Below are positions 33,828 through 42,748 of a stretch of DNA of 64,000 bases, one piece after another (position 1 is the stretch's first letter; each line of letters opens with the position of its first letter). The translations under genes and the position numbers were made by a program. The notes beneath the pieces are model-generated. The model ran no database searches, was not told the DNA's origin, and saw nothing but the letters and a program-made list of their open reading frames with translations. Source of the stretch: Bacteroidota bacterium (GTDB lineage: Bacteria; Bacteroidota; Bacteroidia; Chitinophagales; Chitinophagaceae); NCBI GenBank assembly GCA_018267955.1, contig JAFDXL010000009.1, forward strand, positions 646,717 to 710,716, written 5' to 3'.

Positions 33828-34970
33828 TTATTTAACCTTACGCCCCTTCCAGCGATAGACGCCAAAGAACCCAAGGAAGCCTGCTGCAATGATATACAGG
33901 ATGTGTAATGACTGCAGGAAAAGATAATAGCGGAGTTGCCTTTGTTTATTAAAGAATCGTGCTACAGGGAATAAATAAACCAATTCCGCAGCCGTTTTTA
34001 CAAGCACCATTGCCGCCGCCAGCAACCAATAACGGCTGTTGGCAAAGCCTGCAATTAACAGCACAAGAAAGCTGAAATTGAATATATACACCATTAACAA
34101 TACAGAAGTAAGTGTTTTATCATCGTATTTACCCGATTTAGAAGCCCAGCGAATACGTTGCTGCAGGAAACCCGCCCAATCGGGTTGTGGTGCGGTATGG
34201 ACGATAGCGCCCTGTGATTTTAAGTAAGCAATACCAGTTGGGAACTTTTGTTTCAGTTTCATCATCAGCAGGTAATCATCGCCTGAAGCAAGGTGATCGA
34301 TACCCTTGTAGCCGTCAACATGCAAATATGCCTCCTTGCTAAATGCAAGGTTAGCACCGTTACTCATATTGCCCATATTGAGCTTGTGTGCAGCAGCAGT
34401 AATACCCTGCATACTCATGAAGTCTATCGACTGAAATGTTTGCACAAGGCTTCCATCAGCAGTAAAATCAACCGGTGCTACGATCATTACAGGATGCTGT
34501 TGTTCATAAAGTGTAACAATATTCTTTATCCAGTCGGGCCCGGCAAAGCAGTCTGCATCAGTAGTTACGATAAGCTCACCTTTGCTTTGCGCTATACCTA
34601 TAGACAATCCCAACTTCTTGAACGCAACAATTTTATCATCCTGCACTATATGTTCTGCCAACCGGATACATTTTACTCTTACATCACTAAAAGCATCAAC
34701 TATTGCAGCCGTATTGTCTGTAGAATGGTCATCGACAACGATTACTTCCAACAGGTGAGGAGGATAATTCTGTTGCAGTGCAGAACGAACACAGGTAGCA
34801 ATATTGTGCTCTTCATTACGTGCAGGTATTATTATACTAACCTTAGTTTGAGGCTCCAATAAACCACCTGATGTAAATGAAGGCTGCATTGCCCAACCAC
34901 GACGATATAGCAGCATCAGCGTGACATAGCCTGCAGTGAGGAGTATGCTTATGATCAATATTACCATCAT
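33828..34970 (-). CDS. Family 2 membrane glycosyltransferase
   Basis: 380-aa processive-type GT2. One N-terminal transmembrane helix (about 1-22), GT-A catalytic domain with VSIIIPARNEEHNI, VVDDHSTDNTA, the metal-binding TTDADC, SGDDYLL and the QQRIRWASK motif, then about three C-terminal transmembrane helices. It resembles cellulose-synthase-like polysaccharide or glycolipid synthases. ATG at 34970 gives an ATGA overlap with the upstream hydrolase gene; the ATG 15 bases earlier is the alternative. Co-transcribed with that hydrolase; product unknown. Confidence 0.88.
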   Translation of the reverse strand: MMVILIISILLTAGYVTLMLLYRRGWAMQPSFTSGGLLEPQTKVSIIIPARNEEHNIATCVRSALQQNYPPHLLEVIVVDDHSTDNTAAIVDAFSDVRVKCIRLAEHIVQDDKIVAFKKLGLSIGIAQSKGELIVTTDADCFAGPDWIKNIVTLYEQQHPVMIVAPVDFTADGSLVQTFQSIDFMSMQGITAAAHKLNMGNMSNGANLAFSKEAYLHVDGYKGIDHLASGDDYLLMMKLKQKFPTGIAYLKSQGAIVHTAPQPDWAGFLQQRIRWASKSGKYDDKTLTSVLLMVYIFNFSFLVLLIAGFANSRYWLLAAAMVLVKTAAELVYLFPVARFFNKQRQLRYYLFLQSLHILYIIAAGFLGFFGVYRWKGRKVK

Positions 34971-35782
34971 GCGCCCTTCAGGCATTTAGCAATTTGGGGC
35001 ATGGTTTCTTCATCCAGCACGCGATGGCCTTTTTCAACAATGTGCAATTTGCCGATGCTGTGGTTCTCTACAAATTGTTTGCCCATAGACACAGGTATTA
35101 CCTTATCATAAATGCCCATAAATAAGTGCAGCTCGATACCATATTGCTCTACGGCTTTTTTCAGTTTTTCATAATCGGGGATAAGATATGCCATGCTGGG
35201 CCATACACGTAACAGAAATTGCCTGTCGGCCTCTTCTTTGAGGTATTGCATGGCAAACTTATATCTAGATGCATCGATCCAGTTCTGCTTTCTTGCCAAT
35301 TCGATCAGATGCATATAACGTTTCGGGCGGTTGAGAAAGCTATTAAACAGGTATTTGCCCGGTGTGGTACGCGTCAGGAAATAGTAAAAAGTATTAAACG
35401 AAAGGCCATCAGAGGCAAGCAATACTACCTTATTGATACTTTCAGGATAAAGTTCTGCCATCTTCAGGCATACACGCCCCCCCATACTATAACCCAGCAG
35501 AGAAACCTGCGATACACCTGTTAATTCCTTAACATGTTTTAAGATAAGATATAAGTCTGATGGCTCGAGGTAGGCATTGGCGGACCAATAGCTGCTGCCA
35601 TGATGTGGCAGGTTGACGCAGATCAAGGTGAATTCATCACCCAGGTGCGTTGCAAGCGGTAAAAGCATAGCCGCATCATTGCCATAGCCATGAAAAGCGA
35701 GCAGCACTTTGCTGCCAGACCCGGCACTCACAAAATGTAAGCGTTCGCTTCTTATCGCTATATATCCTTCGCGGGGTATCAT
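34967..35782 (-). CDS. Alpha/beta-hydrolase
   Basis: 271-aa cytoplasmic alpha/beta-hydrolase fold protein. Oxyanion loop LAFHGYGNDA, nucleophile elbow LLGYSMGGRV (Ser), acid in MGIYDKVIP and catalytic histidine in EKGHRVLDE give a complete triad. The ATG at 35782 (MIPREGYIAIRS) is chosen because a TTG four codons upstream lies inside the -7 promoter box. Substrate unknown; the overlapping glycosyltransferase gene suggests envelope lipid or glycan work. Confidence 0.88.
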   Translation of the reverse strand: MIPREGYIAIRSERLHFVSAGSGSKVLLAFHGYGNDAAMLLPLATHLGDEFTLICVNLPHHGSSYWSANAYLEPSDLYLILKHVKELTGVSQVSLLGYSMGGRVCLKMAELYPESINKVVLLASDGLSFNTFYYFLTRTTPGKYLFNSFLNRPKRYMHLIELARKQNWIDASRYKFAMQYLKEEADRQFLLRVWPSMAYLIPDYEKLKKAVEQYGIELHLFMGIYDKVIPVSMGKQFVENHSIGKLHIVEKGHRVLDEETMPQIAKCLKGA

Positions 35783-35791
35783 CTGAATGCC

Positions 35792-35799
35792 CAAAAATA
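35792..35799 (-). promoter_or_regulatory. -7 element of the hydrolase-glycosyltransferase unit
   Basis: Minus strand TATTTTTG, an exact TAnnTTTG match, nine bases before the ATG at 35782. Predicted leader only about 5 nt. Confidence 0.45.
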
Positions 35800-35884
35800 A
35801 ACATTAGCAGACGTTATTGACTTATAAAAAAATTAACAACAGCCGACACCTTTATTTAGTAGATTTAGAGTAAGAAATATAGTT

Positions 35885-37666
35885 ATGGAAACAAATACTA
35901 AAAGCGCAATAATAGGGGGCGGATTCCTGGTGCAACCATCAGATCCGGAACAAACTTTTACTCCTGAAGATTTCTCTGAAGAACAAAGGCTGATAGAGCA
36001 AACCTGCAACGATTTTCTGGATAAAGAAGTAATACCGCAACTGATAGAAATAGATAAGCAAAAAGAAGGGCTGATGCCTTCTTTGCTGGATAAGGCAGGT
36101 GAACTGGGCCTGCTGGGCGCTGCCTTTCCTGAAAAATACGGAGGACTGGGTGAAGATTTTGTAACTGCTACACTCATCAACGAAGCTCTTGGCGGCGGGC
36201 ACTCTTTTGCTGTTGCCATGGCAGCACATAATGGCATCGGCTCTTTGCCCATACTATACTTTGGCACAGAAGAACAGAAACAGAAATACATACCCAAGCT
36301 GGCAACAGGTGAGATAAAAGGCGCTTATGCTTTAACAGAGCCTGGATCAGGATCTGATGCGTTGGGTGCGAAGACCACTGCTACACTAACTGCTGATGGG
36401 AAACACTACTCTATCAATGGACAAAAGATATGGATCACCAATGCAGGCTTTGCAGATGTATTCACCGTATTTGCAAAAATAGATGGCGATAAATTCAGCG
36501 CGTTTATTGTAGATAGGAATACACCGGGATTGAGTTTTGGCGAAGAAGAACATAAGATGGGCATTAAAGGCTCCAGCACACGCCAGCTATTCTTTGAAGA
36601 TTGCAAAGTACCTGTAGAAAACCTGCTGGGAGAAATAGGCAAAGGCCATATCATCGCCTTCAACATATTGAACATAGGCCGCCTGAAACTTTGTGCAGCA
36701 GCATTAGGAGGCGCCAAGAGAGCATTGGGCATATCTATTAAATATGCTGCCACACGCGAACAGTTTAAAACGCCCATAGCAAGCTTTGGCGCTATACAAC
36801 ATAAGCTTGCGGAAATGGCGATCAGGATATTCGTTACAGAAAGCGCTCTGTATCGCAGCGCTAAATGGATCAGCGATAAAGAACATGAACTGCTGGAACA
36901 TGGCAAAGCGGAACATGAAACATTGCTGGGCGCGGCAGAGGAGTTTGCCATTGAATGTGCAATGCTGAAAGTGATAGGCTCTGAAACGCTGGATTACGTA
37001 GTGGATGAAGGGGTGCAGATACATGGCGGTAATGGCTTCTCTGATGAATATGATATATCGCGCTCTTATCGCGATAGCCGCATCAACAGGATATTTGAAG
37101 GCACGAATGAAATAAACAGGCTGCTTACGCTTGATATGTATCTGAAGCGTGCTATGAAAGGACGCATCAACCTGATGGGGCCCGCAATGGCTATTACTAA
37201 AGAACTGACCAGTGTGCCGGACTTCAGCACTAGTGATGCACCATTTGCAGCAGAGCTGAAAGCAATAGCCAACTTCAAAAAAGCGATACTGATGTGTGCG
37301 GGTGCTGCCGTACAAAAGCTGATGATGAAAATAGAAGGCGAACAGGAAATACTAATGGACATTGCCGATATGGTGATGGAAACATTCTCTGCGGAATCAG
37401 GATTGCTGCGTGCTATGAAAATGCAGCAAAACGGAGATGAAAATGCAGCGCTTGCGGTTGACGCCATACGCACCTTTATCTATGATGCTGCAGATCGCAT
37501 CAATCACTCCGGTAAATCTGCTATCAATGCTTTTGCAGAAGGTGATGAGCAAAGGATGATGCTGATGGGATTAAAACGCTTTACCAAAGTTGATAGCTTT
37601 AATACAAAAGATGCACGCAGAAGAATAGCTGCCAAACTGCTGGAAAAACAGGCTTATTTCTTCTGA
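35885..37666 (+). CDS. Acyl-CoA dehydrogenase (VLCAD/ACAD9-like)
   Basis: 593-aa FAD enzyme of fatty-acid beta-oxidation. N-terminal helical domain FSEEQRLIEQTCNDFLDKEV, FAD/substrate motif YALTEPGSGSDALGAKTTA, WITNAGFAD, C-terminal helices with QFKTPIASFGAIQHKLAEMA, and the catalytic glutamate in RIFEGTNEINR. An extra C-terminal helical domain of about 170 residues is typical of the very-long-chain subgroup, which associates with membranes. A -7-like TAGATTTA precedes it. Monocistronic; terminator at 37693. Confidence 0.93.
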   Translation: METNTKSAIIGGGFLVQPSDPEQTFTPEDFSEEQRLIEQTCNDFLDKEVIPQLIEIDKQKEGLMPSLLDKAGELGLLGAAFPEKYGGLGEDFVTATLINEALGGGHSFAVAMAAHNGIGSLPILYFGTEEQKQKYIPKLATGEIKGAYALTEPGSGSDALGAKTTATLTADGKHYSINGQKIWITNAGFADVFTVFAKIDGDKFSAFIVDRNTPGLSFGEEEHKMGIKGSSTRQLFFEDCKVPVENLLGEIGKGHIIAFNILNIGRLKLCAAALGGAKRALGISIKYAATREQFKTPIASFGAIQHKLAEMAIRIFVTESALYRSAKWISDKEHELLEHGKAEHETLLGAAEEFAIECAMLKVIGSETLDYVVDEGVQIHGGNGFSDEYDISRSYRDSRINRIFEGTNEINRLLTLDMYLKRAMKGRINLMGPAMAITKELTSVPDFSTSDAPFAAELKAIANFKKAILMCAGAAVQKLMMKIEGEQEILMDIADMVMETFSAESGLLRAMKMQQNGDENAALAVDAIRTFIYDAADRINHSGKSAINAFAEGDEQRMMLMGLKRFTKVDSFNTKDARRRIAAKLLEKQAYFF

Positions 37667-37692
37667 TAAAAACAATCATTAAGCATTAAATT

Positions 37693-37718
37693 AGCCCTGT
37701 AAAACTTACAGGGCTTTT
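37693..37718 (+). terminator. Intrinsic terminator between acyl-CoA dehydrogenase and HerA-like genes
   Basis: Stem AGCCCTGTAA, loop AAC, TTACAGGGCT, then TTTATTTTA. The next ATG is only 14 bases beyond the stem. Confidence 0.85.
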
Positions 37719-37729
37719 ATTTTACTCCT

Positions 37730-39274
37730 ATGGCAAACAAAGAACAATTCATCGCAGATATAAATAAAGGATATAGTTTCAAAGGAGCTTCTTTTCTATT
37801 AGGCAAGGGTATGCTGGATGGGAACCTTGTACCTGAAACGAATGTAAATGTTGCCCTGAAAACGCTGAACAGGCATGGCCTGATAAGTGGTGCCACCGGA
37901 ACCGGCAAAACAAAAACATTGCAGGTATTAGGAGAAGCATTGAGTGATACCAGCATACCGGTAGTGATGATGGATATAAAAGGCGATCTAAGCGGTATTG
38001 CAGCAGCAGGCGCATCTAACGATAAAATAAATGAACGTGTGCAATTGATGGGCATCAGTTATGCGCCTGCAGCCTATCCTGTTGAACTGTTGTCATTAAG
38101 CAAAGAGCCTGGTACGAGGCTACGAGCTACTGTCAGCGAGTTTGGCCCTGTATTGCTGGCCAAGATATTAGGACTGAACGATACACAGGAAAGCATACTG
38201 GCTATGCTTTTCAAATATTGCGATGACCACCAGATGCCTTTGCTTGATTTGCAGGACCTGGTAAAGACTTTGCAATGGGCTGCCAATGAAGGCAAGCAGG
38301 AATTAGGCGCAGCCTATGGCAATATATCTGCAGCATCGGTAGGCACCATTATGCGGAAGATCATTGAACTGCAACAACAGGGTGCTGATACTTTCTTTGG
38401 TGAAAAGTCTTTTGAAATAGATGACCTGATGCGCATCAGTGATGATGGCAGGGGGATGATAAGCATTGTGAGGGTAACGGATCTCCAGGACAGGCCAAAG
38501 CTCTTTTCTACCTTCATGCTGCAAATGCTGTCGGAGCTGTATGCCACATTACCTGAATCCGGCGACCTGGATCAGCCCAAGCTGGTCATGTTTATTGATG
38601 AAGCGCACCTGATATTCTCTGACGCTACAGATGTACTGGTGAAGCAACTGGAAACGATCATCAAGCTGATACGCTCTAAAGGTGTAGGTATATTCTTCAT
38701 TACTCAGAACCCAATGGATATAGCACCGGCAGTGCTCAGCCAGCTGGGCATGAAAATACAACACGCCCTGCGTGCCTTTACTGCAAACGATCGAAAAGAC
38801 ATTAAACTCACGGCAGCTAACTACCCGGAAACGAGCTACTATAAAACAGAAGACCTCATCACACAATTAGGCATTGGCGAAGCATTGGTAACTACGCTTG
38901 ATGAAAAGGGCATCCCTACTCCATTGGTTGCTACGATGATATGCCCTCCTAAGAGCCGTATGGATATATTAACTACAGATGAGATCAATCAACTGGTAGC
39001 GAAATCTACTATTGCTGCAAAGTATAGCCAGGCTATAAACAGGGAAAGCGCTTACGAAATGCTTACCCAAAAACTACAGACGGCTGCTGCGCAATCTGCA
39101 CCTGCTGCAGGTGCCAAAGGCGCGCAACAAGCGCAGGAGAAATCTGTCCTGGAAACCATTACAGAAAATCCCATAGCTAAGAGCATGATGCGTACAGCCG
39201 GTAATATGATCGTGCGTAGCCTGCTGGGGTCTTTGGGGCTTGGCGGACGAAGCAGTAAGAAGAGCTTCTTTTAA
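37730..39274 (+). CDS. HerA-like ATPase (DUF853/YjgR family)
   Basis: 514-aa cytoplasmic P-loop ATPase of the HerA/FtsK superfamily, DUF853 branch. Walker A GATGTGKTKTLQ near residue 55, Walker B LVMFIDEAHLIF, sensor-like IFFITQNPMDI and arginine-finger region QHALRAFT. Cellular role unsettled; the E. coli relative YjgR is uncharacterised. The C-terminal tail is Ala/Gln-rich and basic. Monocistronic; its ATG closely follows the terminator of the preceding gene, leaving almost no room for a promoter. Confidence 0.9.
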   Translation: MANKEQFIADINKGYSFKGASFLLGKGMLDGNLVPETNVNVALKTLNRHGLISGATGTGKTKTLQVLGEALSDTSIPVVMMDIKGDLSGIAAAGASNDKINERVQLMGISYAPAAYPVELLSLSKEPGTRLRATVSEFGPVLLAKILGLNDTQESILAMLFKYCDDHQMPLLDLQDLVKTLQWAANEGKQELGAAYGNISAASVGTIMRKIIELQQQGADTFFGEKSFEIDDLMRISDDGRGMISIVRVTDLQDRPKLFSTFMLQMLSELYATLPESGDLDQPKLVMFIDEAHLIFSDATDVLVKQLETIIKLIRSKGVGIFFITQNPMDIAPAVLSQLGMKIQHALRAFTANDRKDIKLTAANYPETSYYKTEDLITQLGIGEALVTTLDEKGIPTPLVATMICPPKSRMDILTTDEINQLVAKSTIAAKYSQAINRESAYEMLTQKLQTAAAQSAPAAGAKGAQQAQEKSVLETITENPIAKSMMRTAGNMIVRSLLGSLGLGGRSSKKSFF

Positions 39275-39292
39275 CCGAATCGTTTAGAATGA

Positions 39293-39529
39293 TCAGCGAT
39301 CAATAACGTTACCTAATACATTAGTATCGTAGCGACGTCCTTTATTTTTCCTGTTGATGCGCTTTTGCATTCTTTTGTTCTGCCTGTAATTCTCCCGGTC
39401 CTGTCTTTGATAGTTCATTTTCATCCTGGCTTCCATCCTGCTTTCCCGCGAATGATAATAGGTGCTGGAGCTGGCGCAGGAACCTAAGAGTATGCAGACC
39501 AGCACGCTGATCCATACCCGGTTTTTCAT
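39293..39529 (-). CDS. Small basic lipoprotein, unknown function
   Basis: 78-aa protein: signal peptide with lipobox LLGSC (lipidated Cys about residue 18), then a highly basic, Arg/Lys/Gln/Asn-rich tail (RQNKRMQKRINRKNKGRR). The charge suggests contact with anionic envelope polymers, but no family was recognised. Unusually for this window it has a clear GGAGG Shine-Dalgarno, four bases before the ATG, and a perfect -7 box. Confidence 0.7.
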   Translation of the reverse strand: MKNRVWISVLVCILLGSCASSSTYYHSRESRMEARMKMNYQRQDRENYRQNKRMQKRINRKNKGRRYDTNVLGNVIDR

Positions 39530-39532
39530 AAA

Positions 39533-39538
39533 TCCTCC
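39533..39538 (-). promoter_or_regulatory. Strong Shine-Dalgarno of the small lipoprotein
   Basis: Minus strand GGAGGA just upstream of ATG 39529; other genes here lack such sites. Confidence 0.55.
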
Positions 39539-39566
39539 GTCTTAAATGTAGAAATTCGCCTATATG

Positions 39567-39574
39567 CAAATTTA
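39567..39574 (-). promoter_or_regulatory. -7 element for the small lipoprotein gene
   Basis: Minus strand TAAATTTG, exact TAnnTTTG, 37 bases before the ATG. No matching -33 box. Confidence 0.5.
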
Positions 39575-39632
39575 AATAATGCAGGGCTGGTATCGTGGAT
39601 GTAAAGCGAGTTTTAACATAACAGAAACCATG

Positions 39633-39989
39633 CTATTTTCCCTTTGCGCGCCATTGAGCCGGCGTGTAGAGCGAATCGGATTGCGGATCTAAATAATACA
39701 CATCCATTGCCGGCGGCTTGATGTAAAAGTGAAATTGCGAAACAAAACGTTGTGCATTGGTATGCCCTACTTCTATCCAATAATAATTGAAATCGGAGGA
39801 AGGAAACCTTACAGTACGCATCGATAACGGCCAGCGGCTATCTGTATCTGTCTTTATCATGTGTTGTATTTCGGGTATAGCTTCGAGGGCTGCATAGGCA
39901 CTATCTTCCAATTGTTCTTTAGATAATTGTGCAGATGAATGAAACGAAATAAAGAAAGTGATAGTAAATAACAATAACAGCTTATTCAT
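39633..39989 (-). CDS. Small exported protein, unknown function
   Basis: 118-aa protein with signal peptide (about residues 1-20, ending SSAQ) and a short mixed alpha/beta domain containing SMRTVRFPSSDFNYYWIEVG and YYLDPQSDSLYTPAQWR. No family recognised. It starts inside the end of the ABC ATPase gene (8-base overlap), so it is translated from the same mRNA, in the place where an ABC permease might be expected. Confidence 0.7.
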   Translation of the reverse strand: MNKLLLLFTITFFISFHSSAQLSKEQLEDSAYAALEAIPEIQHMIKTDTDSRWPLSMRTVRFPSSDFNYYWIEVGHTNAQRFVSQFHFYIKPPAMDVYYLDPQSDSLYTPAQWRAKGK

Positions 39990-40743
39990 CTCTTAGCTCT
40001 TTACCCGTAAGGTTCAGGAATACATCTTCCAGGTTAGCTTCTTTTACCTGTTTCTGGCGTTTGAAGCCCTTAGCTATCAGCTTATCTATTAAGGAGTCCG
40101 GCGTATCAATGGCAATGATCTCTCCGCTATCTACTATAGCCACCCTATCACAAAGTACCTCTGCTTCATCCATATAATGGGTAGTGATCACCACCGTAGT
40201 GCCCCTGTCGCGGACTTCTTTGATTAGCTCCCAAAGGTTTCGGCGCGCCTGGGGGTCAAGGCCTGTTGTAGGCTCATCCAGGAATATTACCGCAGGTTCA
40301 TTAATGAGCGTTGTTGCTATGGAAAAACGCTGCTTCTGTCCGCCCGAAAGGTCTTTAAATTTATTCTTTGCTTTATCACGCAGGTTAACGGTATCGAGCA
40401 ATGCAAAAGGATCGACCTCCCTGTTATATAAACCTGAAAACAAACGAATGATCTGTACCAGGTTTAGATTAGGATAATAACCCGCAGCCTGCAATTGCAC
40501 ACCGATGCACTTCTTTATTTCATGCGCATCTTTTTCCAGGTTCAGTCCGTTCACGATCACTTCACCCGATGTTTTTTCGCGCAAAGTCTCTATGATCTCC
40601 AGCGTTGTGGTTTTACCCGCACCATTAGGACCGAGCAGGCCAAATATCTCTCCCCGCTTCACCTCGAAGCTGATGCCTTTTACCGCAACAAAATCATCAT
40701 ACTTTTTTACAAGGTCTTTTACTATGATAATAGCATTATCCAT
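39982..40743 (-). CDS. ABC transporter ATP-binding protein (ABC-2 type)
   Basis: 253-aa ATPase subunit. Walker A GPNGAGKTTT, signature LSGGQKQRFS, Walker B VIFLDEPTTGLDP, H-loop TTHYMDEAE. The N-terminus (VKKYDDFVAVKGISFEV) and C-terminal extension resemble ABC-2/drug-export ATPases. No permease gene is adjacent: upstream is an RlmK-like methyltransferase and downstream a small exported protein, so the permease must be encoded elsewhere. Probably co-transcribed with the upstream methyltransferase (26-base gap). Confidence 0.93.
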   Translation of the reverse strand: MDNAIIIVKDLVKKYDDFVAVKGISFEVKRGEIFGLLGPNGAGKTTTLEIIETLREKTSGEVIVNGLNLEKDAHEIKKCIGVQLQAAGYYPNLNLVQIIRLFSGLYNREVDPFALLDTVNLRDKAKNKFKDLSGGQKQRFSIATTLINEPAVIFLDEPTTGLDPQARRNLWELIKEVRDRGTTVVITTHYMDEAEVLCDRVAIVDSGEIIAIDTPDSLIDKLIAKGFKRQKQVKEANLEDVFLNLTGKELRDE

Positions 40744-40769
40744 ACGTAGTGCAAGTTACACAGTCGTGG

Positions 40770-41708
40770 TTATTTCTCTAATAAAAAACATTTACGGTGC
40801 AGCTTCCCCTGGAAATCAAAAGGGGTGGTGGCAGCGGTAATATCTTTGATAGATGGCGTAGGGATAGCATTCCTATCCAATTCAAAATTGCGATAGTTGT
40901 TACTAAAATAGATATGGCCACCTTCTCTGCAGCCTTTCAATAGCTGCTTTAACAGCCATACATGGTCGCGCTGCACATCAAAATTATCCTCCATGCGTTT
41001 ACTGTTAGAGAACGTTGGCGGGTCACAAATGATCAGGTCGAAGGTATCTTTCGGAATATCCTGTATCACCTCCATCACATCGGCTTGTATAAACTCATGT
41101 ATATCATCTTTATACAGCTTATTGAACTGCATATTGCGCTTGGCCCAGTTGATATAGGTTTTAGAAAGATCTACCGATGTAACGCTGGCCGCGCCGCCAT
41201 GCGCAGCATATACTGAGAACGAACCTGTATAGCAAAACAGGTTCAGCACACGTTTGCCCTTCGCCTCATCGCGCACCATACCTCGCGTAACGCGGTGGTC
41301 GAGGAATAAACCTGTATCGAGATAATCGGTAAGGTTGATAATAAAATTCAGTCCGCCTTCCGGTACAATACGCTCTACTTTTTCTTCTGCAAATTTCTCA
41401 TACTGCCCTTGCCTGCCAGCTTTGCGCTGGCGCACTTTCATGTATACATTATCCAATGGCAGTTCCAGCACTTTTGCAATGATCTCTTTGCATGCCAGCA
41501 GCCATTGTTCGTGCTCTTCGTCTTCCATTCCGTGGCGACGTTTGTATTCGGCAGCATGCACCACATCTTTATAAACGTCAATAGCAAAAGGAAACTCCGG
41601 CAGGTCGTGATCGTATATTCTATAGCACTCTACACCCTGGCGTCTTGCCAGCTTGCTGTAGTGCTTATACATTTTGGTAAGGCGATTCTCAAAAAAGTCG
41701 GAATGCAA
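40770..41708 (-). CDS. RlmK-like class I SAM methyltransferase (23S rRNA)
   Basis: 312-aa stand-alone protein that matches the C-terminal RlmK half of E. coli RlmKL, which forms m7G2069 in 23S rRNA. Matching features: FFENRLTKMYKHYSKLARRQ, GVECYRIYDHDLPEFPFAID, the LTDYLDTGLFLDHR motif, SAM-binding VLNLFCYTGSFSVYAA and the catalytic-loop DPPTFSNS. Position-specific activity is inferred from family similarity. Lies between the cytochrome c gene (23 bases) and the ABC ATPase gene. Confidence 0.85.
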   Translation of the reverse strand: MHSDFFENRLTKMYKHYSKLARRQGVECYRIYDHDLPEFPFAIDVYKDVVHAAEYKRRHGMEDEEHEQWLLACKEIIAKVLELPLDNVYMKVRQRKAGRQGQYEKFAEEKVERIVPEGGLNFIINLTDYLDTGLFLDHRVTRGMVRDEAKGKRVLNLFCYTGSFSVYAAHGGAASVTSVDLSKTYINWAKRNMQFNKLYKDDIHEFIQADVMEVIQDIPKDTFDLIICDPPTFSNSKRMEDNFDVQRDHVWLLKQLLKGCREGGHIYFSNNYRNFELDRNAIPTPSIKDITAATTPFDFQGKLHRKCFLLEK

Positions 41709-41731
41709 TGGCTAAATATTAGGCTGCAAAT

Positions 41732-42691
41732 CTACTTATAAAATTGATGGCCCTTGATATGGTGGTATTTGCGAGGCAGGCTCATCAGATAAGCATAGAT
41801 AGCATCTGCCTGTTTATCCGTCATCTGCGGAAACTTAGGCATAGGTTCTTTTAATACCCTGCCGTCTTTGGCGATCTTTTCGTGCAATGCCTTGCGGAAG
41901 TCTGCTTTGGTATAGGTGCCTATACCCGTACTTTCACAAGGTGTGAGGTTAGATGCCCGCACTTTGTAGTCCGGCATTTTAAACTTCATACCGCCGGCCA
42001 TATAGCCTTTAGATTGCTCCGGATGCACATAATCGAGTCCGCCAATGCCTTTGGAATGGCAGTGATAACATGCGAAAATATCTACGAGATAGCGGCCATA
42101 CGCTACAGGGTCGTTCTCATCCGGACCGGTAATAGGGCTGATATAAGGAGTAGGTTTACCAGTCATTTTCATGCCCAGTTTGCCTATACCTGTAATATGT
42201 GTACGGTTGGCCGTAGGTTGATTTGATTTTAAAGGCTCATCGCCAGAACGCAGATAGGCTACAATATCGTTCAGGTCTTTATCGGCCATTGTAGGCCTGA
42301 TCATATAAGGGATAAATGTGCCCTTATTAGAAATACCTGTCTTTAGCAGGTAAACCAACTGCTCGTCGGTATATGTTTTCAGGATGCCATTATTGGTAAG
42401 GTCGGCGGAATAGATAGTTCCCAGTATTTTAGGGAGTTCTTCAATTTTACGGCCCGTAAATTTCCGGGTGCCTTTATAATCGTAGTGGCACTGGCCACAA
42501 ACATTGTAGGTAAGATTTTTGCCCCTTTCCAGCGAGGTAGCGGTGGTATGTACCGCAAATGGCTTGTTTGCCAGCGGATAATGGGAACGGCATCCCAGCC
42601 CTATTACAAGGATAGAACAGAGTGTCAACAGTTTATGATGGCGCATATAGGCTACAAACTGCCTGAACCGGGGGATGTATTTCTTATCCAT
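41732..42691 (-). CDS. Dihaem cytochrome c lipoprotein
   Basis: About 319-aa exported electron carrier with two CxxCH haem sites, CGQCH and CYHCH, each in a cytochrome c domain; later methionines (for example MPKFPQMTD) may be axial ligands. The N-terminal hydrophobic stretch ends in VIGLGC, a lipobox. Start at MDKKYIPRF is taken; the ATG at 42646 (MRHHKLLTL) gives a more compact signal peptide and is equally plausible. Physiological partner unknown; no oxidase genes nearby. Confidence 0.85.
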   Translation of the reverse strand: MDKKYIPRFRQFVAYMRHHKLLTLCSILVIGLGCRSHYPLANKPFAVHTTATSLERGKNLTYNVCGQCHYDYKGTRKFTGRKIEELPKILGTIYSADLTNNGILKTYTDEQLVYLLKTGISNKGTFIPYMIRPTMADKDLNDIVAYLRSGDEPLKSNQPTANRTHITGIGKLGMKMTGKPTPYISPITGPDENDPVAYGRYLVDIFACYHCHSKGIGGLDYVHPEQSKGYMAGGMKFKMPDYKVRASNLTPCESTGIGTYTKADFRKALHEKIAKDGRVLKEPMPKFPQMTDKQADAIYAYLMSLPRKYHHIKGHQFYK

Positions 42692-42731
42692 AGCTGTGTA
42701 TTTATAAAACACACAACAAAAAGAATACCAT

Positions 42732-42739
42732 CAAAAATA
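42732..42739 (-). promoter_or_regulatory. -7 element for the cytochrome c-led unit
   Basis: Minus strand TATTTTTG, exact TAnnTTTG, about 40 bases before the cytochrome start; no -33 match. Confidence 0.4.
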
Positions 42740-42748
42740 AAATATGAA

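Noticed and set aside
36406-37315. Two long open frames (181 and 203 codons) on the minus strand
   Set aside because: Both are antisense to the well-supported acyl-CoA dehydrogenase and show no domain signatures.
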